From: FW021-bin31 sp964558275
GTDB lineage: Bacteria > Bacteroidota > Bacteroidia > Chitinophagales > Chitinophagaceae
Assembly (NCBI GenBank): GCA_964558275.1
Contig: CAZLDH010000082.1
Span: 1 to 12,814, forward strand
Direction: 5' to 3'
DNA length: 12,814 nt
Below are positions 1 through 5,232 of the stretch, piece after piece. The notes under the pieces are model-generated. The model saw only the letters and a list, made by a program, of their open reading frames with translations, ran no database searches and was not told where the DNA came from. The stretch's first letter is position 1, and each line of letters begins with the position of its first letter. Position numbers and translations under genes: made by a program.

Positions 1-1435
1 ATCCTAACAGCATCCACACAATCAACCGAATCCAGGTATCAAAAGGCAAAAATACCATCATCAACAAACAGGTTAGCACGCCCAAAATAGGTACCACAGG
101 AACAAAAGGCACTTTAAATCCACGCGGTGCATCTTTCATCTTTTTGCGCATAATAAGTATTCCGATACATACCAGAGTAAATGCCAATAAAGTACCAATA
201 CTTACCATTTCCCCTATCACTCTTCCCGGAACAAAAGCCGCAGTCAGGCTTACAAAAATCATAAATAACACATTAGATAAATATGGGGTTCGATGTTTCG
301 GATGAATTTTAGAAAAAACCGGAGGCAATAAGCCATCCTTACTCATGGAATAAAAAATCCTACTTTGCCCTAAAAGTGCTACCAAAACCACAGAAGAATA
401 GCCCAAAAGAATGGCAATAATGATGGCTGTATTCAGCCAGGGATAAGCAGGACTCACCAATCCATTTGCGCCAACAGGTCCCATCTGTTTCACTGCAATA
501 GCCACAGGAGCCAAATCACTCCCTCCGTCTGAATTAAACAAATGATAATCCGCCACACCTACCATTACATAAGAAAATATGATAAATATAACCGTACAAA
601 TAAGCAAAGTACCCAAAATACCTCGGGGCATATCCCGCTTCGGATTTTTCGTTTCTTGCGCGGCAGTGGATAAGGCATCAAAGCCCATATAAGCAAAAAA
701 GACAACCGCCGCTGCCCGAATAACACCCGACCAACCAAAATGTCCAAACTGTCCGGTATTTTCAGGAATCAAAGGCTGCAAATTTTCAGGTCGAATATAT
801 TGTATCCCAATGATAATAAAAGCAATCACAATCGCAATCTTCAAGACCACAATGATACTATTTACCCAAGATGATTCACTAATTCCCCGAATTAAGACCA
901 ACGACATCACCACCACAATAAAAACAGCAGGCAGGTTCATCATTCCATGAACAACAGGTCCATCTGCTAAATGAGCCACATCAAAAGGGGACATCATCAA
1001 TGCAGGAGGAAGAGAAACTCCTAAAGATTGAAACAATTCATTCAGATATCCCGACCAGCTGGAAGCAACCGTCGCCGCACCCAGTGCATATTCCAACACC
1101 AAATCCCAGCCAATAATCCAGGCCACATATTCTCCCATGGTAGCATACGAATAGGTATAAGCACTACCTGCAACAGGGATCATAGAAGCAAATTCAGCAT
1201 AACACATCCCAGCAAAGGCACACCCCACACCGGCAATAACAAATGAAATCATAATACCCGGTCCCGCATAATCTGCTGCTGCAATTCCCGTTAAAGAAAA
1301 CAAGCCAGCTCCTACTAATGCACCAACGCCTAATGCAATCAATGAACGCGCACTTAACGCCTTTTTGAGTCCTTTTTTACTTTCTGAAGACTCTTCCAGT
1401 AAAGCTCCAAGCGGCTTTCTAGTAAATAATCACAT
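1..1435 (-). CDS. APC-superfamily amino acid permease (cationic amino acid transporter type), 3' end cut by window, in-frame TGA at codon 2
   Basis: This is an inner-membrane amino acid transporter of the APC superfamily, close to the bacterial YfnA/CAT group. Reading leftwards from 1429, the frame is open to base 2, about 476 codons. Eleven hydrophobic segments are visible and a twelfth is cut by the window edge. TM1 carries the glycine-rich GVGALVGAGLF motif that forms the unwound substrate site in this family. Other family-like stretches are PVAGSAYTYSYATMGE after TM2, FFAYMGFDALSTAAQETKNP in TM6 and LLGQSRIFYSMSKDGLLP in TM8. The expected N-terminus is MxLFTRKPLGALLEE, but the only fitting ATG (1433-1435) is followed at once by TGA (1430-1432). 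The next in-frame start-like codon is a TTG at 1340-1342, at the very beginning of TM1. The gene may therefore be inactive, be started unusually, or carry a base error. The family call is secure; the start is not. Confidence 0.88.
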
Positions 1436-1500
1436 ATCTTTTATTATCCCGACAAATGAAAAATATATCAGTAAATTTCTTATTTATTTTATACAAAACA

Positions 1501-1508
1501 CAAAAATA
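1501..1508 (-). promoter_or_regulatory. Possible Bacteroidota -7 element for the permease
   Basis: On the minus strand this reads TATTTTTG, an exact match to the TAnnTTTG -7 consensus. It lies about 65 bases before the permease ATG at 1435, which would give a leader of roughly 60 nt. No clear TTTG -33 element is visible at the usual spacing, and the region is so AT-rich that chance matches are likely. Confidence 0.3.
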
Positions 1509-1667
1509 TATAAAACCTATCAGCTTATACAGAATCATTTAGCAATAGACAGACAACAACAAAAGCCGAAAACTTTCAAAAAGTGATTGATGGCAATTTA
1601 TGTAAATTTAAAGTTGAAGTGGTATAAATAGCAAACAAGGTTGTACTTTTACCTTTAAAAGAATGGT

Positions 1668-1835
1668 ATGAAAAAAAGGAAAAATATTATCATTGGCATT
1701 GCCTGTATGGCTATAGGAGGCTTTGGCTCTACATTAGACATTAGCACGCAATGGCACTATTTTGGGAATGGAATTATTTTTGGCGTTGGCGTAACATTAT
1801 TAGTTTCCGGTTTACGTAGTAAAAAACAAGGATAA
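1668..1835 (+). CDS. 55-residue predicted membrane microprotein upstream of queA
   Basis: This short frame starts MKKRKNIIIGIACMAIGGFG and ends SGLRSKKQG before TAA. It has two hydrophobic segments (about residues 7-22 and 36-50), a short polar loop containing DISTQWHYFGNG, and lysine/arginine clusters at both ends. That is a hairpin-like two-helix topology with both ends probably cytoplasmic. The upstream bases are A-rich (TTTAAAAGAATGGT), and a near-match to the -7 element (TACCTTTA) lies at 1650-1657. The stop is 17 bases before the queA start on the same strand, so it may be co-transcribed with queA. I do not recognise the family and assign no function. The organised charge and hydrophobicity pattern argues that it is a real gene, but its small size leaves doubt. 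Confidence 0.6.
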   Translation: MKKRKNIIIGIACMAIGGFGSTLDISTQWHYFGNGIIFGVGVTLLVSGLRSKKQG

Positions 1836-1840
1836 TATCC

Positions 1841-1848
1841 GACCTTTG
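1841..1848 (+). promoter_or_regulatory. Near-consensus -7 element directly before queA
   Basis: GACCTTTG matches TAnnTTTG at all but the first base and is followed by CAGT and the queA ATG at 1853. If it is active, transcription would start at or next to the start codon, giving a leaderless or nearly leaderless queA mRNA. No good -33 element is visible. The alternative is read-through from the upstream microprotein gene. Confidence 0.35.
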
Positions 1849-1852
1849 CAGT

Positions 1853-3073
1853 ATGCATCCAAAAGACTTATCAATAAATGAGTTCTCTTACAATTTACCG
1901 AATGAAAGAATTGCTTCTTATCCGGCAGATCCTAGAGATAGTGCTAAACTTTTAATTTACGACAAGCGTAATATCTCTGAAGATATTTACAGAAGACTTG
2001 ACACACATTTATCTTCGGAAGACACGCTGATTTTTAATGACACCAAAGTCATCAAATCTCGAATTCATTTTCATAGAAAAACAGGCGCGCTCATCGAAGT
2101 TTTTTGCCTGGAGCCCTATGGCGAATTCATTGATTACCCTACACATTTTCAGAAAACAGGTTCGGTGTTATGGAAATGTATGATTGGAAAAGCAGGAAAA
2201 TGGAAAGAGAAAGAATTAAAGAAAACGATAGCGGTTAACAATCAAAAAGTAACACTAACAGCCGAAAAAATAGAACAGTTATCCGATGCTTATGTTGTCA
2301 AACTCTCCTGGAGACCGGCCAACCTATCATTTGGTGAAATATTGCCGGCAGCAGGCAATACCCCTCTCCCACCTTATATCAAACGAGCAGCTGAGAAACA
2401 GGATGAAGAGACTTACCAAACAGTATATGCTTCACACAAAGGATCTGTAGCTGCACCAACCGCAGGTCTGCATTTTACAGAAGAACTCATGCAGGCATTT
2501 AAATCAAAAAATATTTCTACTTTATTTACCACTTTACATGTAGGAGCAGGTACTTTTAAACCGGTAAAAGCAGAAACCATGGAAGGGCATATTATGCATT
2601 CTGAGTGGATGAATATTTCTACAAACTTCCTCGAAAATTTATTAGAAAAAACAAATCAGCGTATCATCAGTGTAGGCACTACAGCGACCAGAACATTAGA
2701 GAGTATTTATTGGATGGGAAATAAAATTCTTAACCACAAGAATATTACTGAAAAAAATCTCAAAATCACACAGTGGGAAGTTTACGAAAAACAGAAAACC
2801 CATTCTCCCAGAGAAGCAATTGCTGCCCTGTTACAGTGGATAACAAAGCGGAAGCAACATTATCTGATGATTGAAACCGGAATCATTATTGCCCCCGGCT
2901 ATGAATATAAAATAGTAAATGGCTTAATAACTAATTTCCACCAGCCCAAATCCACCTTGTTACTTTTAGTATCTGCCTTTATTGGAGAAGACTGGAAAAA
3001 GGTATACGCCTATGCCCTAAAAAACAATTTTAGATTTTTGAGTTACGGAGACGGATGTTTGTTAATGCCATAG
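1853..3073 (+). CDS. queA: S-adenosylmethionine:tRNA ribosyltransferase-isomerase QueA
   Basis: QueA transfers and isomerises the ribosyl group of S-adenosylmethionine onto 7-aminomethyl-7-deazaguanine in the wobble position of GUN-anticodon tRNAs, forming epoxyqueuosine. The protein is cytosolic and, at 406 residues, is a little longer than the roughly 350-residue enterobacterial form. Family hallmarks visible are FNDTKVIKSRI near residue 62, AAPTAGLHFTEEL (residues 200-212), TLHVGAGTFKPV (227-238), GTTATRTLES, and ITNFHQPKSTLLLLVSAF (359-376). The start at 1853 gives the expected MHPKDLSINEFSYNLPNERIA N-terminus. It follows the 55-residue microprotein by 17 bases and converges with the Gre-like gene, with only five bases between the two stops. 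The stop is TAG. No other queuosine gene lies in the window. Confidence 0.97.
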   Translation: MHPKDLSINEFSYNLPNERIASYPADPRDSAKLLIYDKRNISEDIYRRLDTHLSSEDTLIFNDTKVIKSRIHFHRKTGALIEVFCLEPYGEFIDYPTHFQKTGSVLWKCMIGKAGKWKEKELKKTIAVNNQKVTLTAEKIEQLSDAYVVKLSWRPANLSFGEILPAAGNTPLPPYIKRAAEKQDEETYQTVYASHKGSVAAPTAGLHFTEELMQAFKSKNISTLFTTLHVGAGTFKPVKAETMEGHIMHSEWMNISTNFLENLLEKTNQRIISVGTTATRTLESIYWMGNKILNHKNITEKNLKITQWEVYEKQKTHSPREAIAALLQWITKRKQHYLMIETGIIIAPGYEYKIVNGLITNFHQPKSTLLLLVSAFIGEDWKKVYAYALKNNFRFLSYGDGCLLMP

Positions 3074-3078
3074 GGTAG

Positions 3079-3576
3079 CTATTCATAATTAATCTCCAAT
3101 ACTTTCAATTTTTGTACGTGTAATCCTCGTTTAAACTCGGTTACTTCCCCAATTTTTTTTCCGATCAGTGCTTTAGCAATTGGCGCCGTAAAGGCAATTT
3201 TACGTTTCTTTATATTGGCTTCATCCACTCCAACAATCTGAAATTGTAATTCTTTTTTACCATTATTAAATTTTACCGTTGCGCCAAATCTTACCTCATC
3301 ACTCTCCTGACCTTCTAATGAAATAATACGCGCCGAATTAATACGTTGATTCAGAAGCTTAATTTTTCCATCAATAAACATTTTATCCTGGCGACGTTCT
3401 CTTTCATTTTTATCCGATAAATTCCGTTTCTCTTTTTCCAAATCTTCTTTTTCCTGAAGCAATTCCTGATGTCCATTTGGTGTAACATAATTCATTACTC
3501 CTGGTGGCAATGATGCACGTGGAGGAATTACCGGAATTTCTTCCTGATCACCTTCTTTTACAAAACCTCTACTCAT
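3079..3576 (-). CDS. GreA/GreB-family transcription elongation factor
   Basis: Gre factors insert a coiled coil into the RNA polymerase secondary channel and stimulate cleavage of the transcript in backtracked complexes. The 165-residue protein has a proline-rich N-terminal extension (residues 1-30, MSRGFVKEGDQEE...), a charged coiled coil (about 36-85), and a C-terminal FKBP-like domain (about 90-165). The C-terminal domain contains VRFGATVKF, FQIVGVDE and FTAPIAKALIGKKIGEV, which are typical of the family. An acidic pair, D55 and E58, sits near the coiled-coil turn in a D-x-x-E arrangement like that of GreA. Counting back from the second helix, however, it lies about one helical turn off the usual register. 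The extension and this shift make it unclear whether it acts as GreA, GreB or a diverged paralogue, so I give no symbol. It is transcribed alone, convergent with queA and divergent from the acetyltransferase. Confidence 0.88.
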   Translation of the reverse strand: MSRGFVKEGDQEEIPVIPPRASLPPGVMNYVTPNGHQELLQEKEDLEKEKRNLSDKNERERRQDKMFIDGKIKLLNQRINSARIISLEGQESDEVRFGATVKFNNGKKELQFQIVGVDEANIKKRKIAFTAPIAKALIGKKIGEVTEFKRGLHVQKLKVLEINYE

Positions 3577-3715
3577 AGAAATAAAGTTTAGACTTCAAAT
3601 AATAAAACACACAATCTAATTAAAAAATATCAAAACAGAACATTCCTATATCATTTTGTCTGATTTTTATATACTGAAAAAGAATACATTAGCACCTATA
3701 TTAAAAAAGAATCCT

Positions 3716-3723
3716 TATATTTA
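3716..3723 (+). promoter_or_regulatory. Possible -7 element for the O-acetyltransferase gene
   Basis: TATATTTA differs from TAnnTTTG only in its last base and lies 17 bases before the ATG at 3740. The same octamer precedes the gene at 4857. No convincing -33 element was found, and the surroundings are very AT-rich. Confidence 0.3.
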
Positions 3724-3739
3724 CTAAAAAATAAAAATC

Positions 3740-4297
3740 ATGAGCACCATTCTAGAAAGACTAAAATCAGGAGAAGTCATCCGAGAGGAAGATGAAGGAT
3801 TTGCAGAAATTAGAGAAACTATCAACAGAACACTACGGTTGTCTCAAAAGCTCAATAATGCCACCACTACAGATGAAATCAGAACCTATTTGGGTGAAAT
3901 TATCGGTCAGGAAATAGACAAAAGTACGACAATCATGACGCCGTTCCATACTAATTTTGGCAAATTTATCAATATTGGTAAAAATGTATTTATCAATCAT
4001 GCCTGTTCTTTTATCGATATGGGGGGTATTACCATAGAAGATGGGGCTTTCATCGGACCAAGAGTCAATTTAGTCACCAAGAATCACCTTATAGAACCGG
4101 AAGATCGCAGGGCACTACATACCGATCCCATCGTCATCAAAAAAAATGCATGGATTGGCGCCAATGCAACCATTTTACCCGGCGTAACTGTAGGGGAGAA
4201 TGCTATTGTAGCTGCCGGAGCGGTCGTTCATAGTAACGCCCCTAAAAACACTGTAGTGGGTGGCGTTCCTGCTAAAATAATTAAAACAATTATTTAA
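3740..4297 (+). CDS. Hexapeptide-repeat sugar O-acetyltransferase (maltose/galactoside acetyltransferase-like)
   Basis: This is a left-handed beta-helix acetyltransferase that would use acetyl-CoA to O-acetylate a sugar or other small hydroxyl acceptor in the cytosol. The 185-residue protein starts with a helical region (about 1-60). Hexapeptide repeats of the [LIV]-G-x-x type follow from about residue 65 onward, including INIGKNVFINHACSFIDMGG and WIGANATILPGVTVGENAIV. It ends with VVGGVPAKIIK, the usual C-terminal signature of the LacA/Maa/NodL group. His116 in LVTKNHL aligns with the catalytic histidine of that group. The substrate cannot be read from the sequence. Its stop overlaps the stop of the convergent macrodomain gene. 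The start follows an A-rich stretch, AAAAAATAAAAATC, in place of a Shine-Dalgarno site. Confidence 0.9.
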   Translation: MSTILERLKSGEVIREEDEGFAEIRETINRTLRLSQKLNNATTTDEIRTYLGEIIGQEIDKSTTIMTPFHTNFGKFINIGKNVFINHACSFIDMGGITIEDGAFIGPRVNLVTKNHLIEPEDRRALHTDPIVIKKNAWIGANATILPGVTVGENAIVAAGAVVHSNAPKNTVVGGVPAKIIKTII

Positions 4298-4824
4298 CTA
4301 AAGCTTTCACACAATTGGCTAAAGCTTTTCCTTTTATGCTCATCGAATAAAACAAAAAGTGCCTTATGTGGTAATTCATGCAAGTGCAGAAAATCCATAA
4401 CTGTACGCAAAGCTATGGCACTGGCTTTGTCAAACGGATAGCCATATACCCCCGTACTAATCGCCGGAAAAGCAATAGTTTCCAATCCTCTTTCTTCAGC
4501 TAATACCAGGCTGTTTCTATAACAGTCTGCCAAAAGCTGCGCTTCATTATTGGTGCCTCCATGCCATACAGGACCCACCGTATGAATGATAAATTTCGCA
4601 GGCAATCGATATCCTTTTGTCATCTTTGCTTCTCCTGTTTGACAACCATCCAACTTTTTACAAGCTTCCAAAAGTTGACTGCCTGCAGCACGATGAATCG
4701 CACCATCAACACCACCTCCACCTAACAAAGTAGTATTCGCAGCATTGACGATAACATCTACGCTACATTTTGTGATATCACCATGCAAAACGCTTATTCT
4801 TCTTTTAAATTCGTCTTTGTCCAT
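4294..4824 (-). CDS. Macrodomain protein, probable ADP-ribose/O-acetyl-ADP-ribose hydrolase (MacroD/YmdB type)
   Basis: The whole 176-residue protein is a single macrodomain. It would bind ADP-ribose and probably removes it from proteins or deacetylates O-acetyl-ADP-ribose. Motifs in order are GDIT at residues 15-18, VDVIVNAANTTLLGGGGVDG at 22-41, which supplies the catalytic-type asparagine and aspartate (N30, D40), and FPAISTGVYGYP at 119-130, the phosphate-binding loop. This combination is typical of the MacroD class rather than of binding-only macrodomains. No second domain is attached, so it does not look like a DarG-type antitoxin. The start at 4824 gives the usual short lead before the first strand. 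It is divergent from the gene at 4857 (32 bases between starts) and convergent with the acetyltransferase. The physiological target is unknown. Confidence 0.93.
   Translation of the reverse strand: MDKDEFKRRISVLHGDITKCSVDVIVNAANTTLLGGGGVDGAIHRAAGSQLLEACKKLDGCQTGEAKMTKGYRLPAKFIIHTVGPVWHGGTNNEAQLLADCYRNSLVLAEERGLETIAFPAISTGVYGYPFDKASAIALRTVMDFLHLHELPHKALFVLFDEHKRKSFSQLCESFS
4300..4328 (+). terminator. Weak possible terminator of the acetyltransferase gene
   Basis: Two copies of the self-complementary octamer AAAGCTTT (4300-4307 and 4321-4328) can pair around a 13-base loop, and TCCTTTTATG follows on the plus strand. The structure lies inside the 3' end of the opposing macrodomain gene, where the repeat also encodes two SFS tripeptides. 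It could therefore be coding chance. Confidence 0.28.
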
Positions 4825-4843
4825 GATCTCACTTTTAAAATCC

Positions 4844-4851
4844 TATATTTA
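4844..4851 (+). promoter_or_regulatory. Possible -7 element overlapping the divergent macrodomain/4857 start region
   Basis: TATATTTA, one base off TAnnTTTG, ends only five bases before the ATG at 4857. A TTTG at 4816-4819 lies upstream, but its 24-base spacing is longer than usual. Transcription from here would begin at about the start codon. The element lies in the 32-bp space shared with the divergent macrodomain gene. Confidence 0.35.
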
Positions 4852-4856
4852 CCGCA

Positions 4857-5174
4857 ATGAATAAAGATACAGATAAATTAGAAGTCATGCAATGGAGCTA
4901 TGCTCTATTTGATATTTCTTTCAACAAAGAGAACAAGTATCCTGACTATAATTCCTTAAAAAAGCGGCTGTCAGCTTATCTGAATCAACTCATACGTGAA
5001 GACTTTCAGAAGCTTATCTCTATCCTCTATCGCATTGATGTGTCGGAAGAAAAACTTCATTCTGCATTGCATGCAAAACCTGAGACAAGAACAGCAGGTG
5101 AAATAATAACGGATCTTATCATAGAGCGACAATTGGAAAAGATTGAAACAAGACGAAAATTCAAAAATTTATAA
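4857..5174 (+). CDS. Uncharacterised 105-residue alpha-helical protein
   Basis: I recognise no characterised function. The protein is polar, with no signal peptide or membrane segment, and looks almost entirely helical. Residues about 30-65 (YNSLKKRLSAYLNQLIREDFQK, then LISILYRIDVSEEKLHSAL) and a C-terminal stretch, IITDLIIERQLEKIETRRKF, are the strongest helical segments. From general familiarity, the combination of LYRIDV...EKL with DLIIERQLEKI resembles short uncharacterised proteins widespread in Bacteroidota, but I cannot confirm that without a search. The ATG lies 32 bases from the start of the divergent macrodomain gene and only five bases after a -7-like element, so the mRNA may have almost no leader. 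It converges with the M1-like peptidase gene, and the two share a small hairpin region after their stops. Confidence 0.8.
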   Translation: MNKDTDKLEVMQWSYALFDISFNKENKYPDYNSLKKRLSAYLNQLIREDFQKLISILYRIDVSEEKLHSALHAKPETRTAGEIITDLIIERQLEKIETRRKFKNL

Positions 5175-5183
5175 TAAACAATA

Positions 5184-5207
5184 AAGCCCCTGAATAAACA
5201 GAGGCTT
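5184..5207 (-). terminator. Hairpin between convergent genes, probable terminator of the M1-like peptidase gene
   Basis: AAGCCCCTG and CAGAGGCTT pair around the loop AATAAA with one internal mismatch. On the minus strand the stem is followed by TTTATTGTTTATT, a U-rich tail suited to termination of the peptidase transcript. On the plus strand the downstream bases are less U-rich, so termination of the gene at 4857-5174 would be weaker. Confidence 0.55.
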
Positions 5208-5232
5208 CATTCCATTTTATGTGCTTTAATAA

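Noticed and set aside
565..747. Minus-strand 60-residue frame inside the permease
   Set aside because: It is an alternative frame of the permease, whose own frame is continuous there and has family motifs.
1430..1432. Genetic-code reassignment of TGA or selenocysteine as the explanation of the permease stop
   Set aside because: All other genes read with the standard code using TGG for Trp, and codon 2 of a transporter is not a plausible selenocysteine position.
1028..1586. Two plus-strand open frames (1028-1246 and 1365-1586)
   Set aside because: The first lies antisense to the permease. The second covers its start and the AT-rich upstream region. Neither shows protein-like composition or a family match.
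4294..5174. DarT/DarG-like toxin-antitoxin pair
   Set aside because: The macrodomain protein lacks the extra DarG C-terminal domain. The neighbour at 105 residues is divergent and shows no ADP-ribosyltransferase motif.
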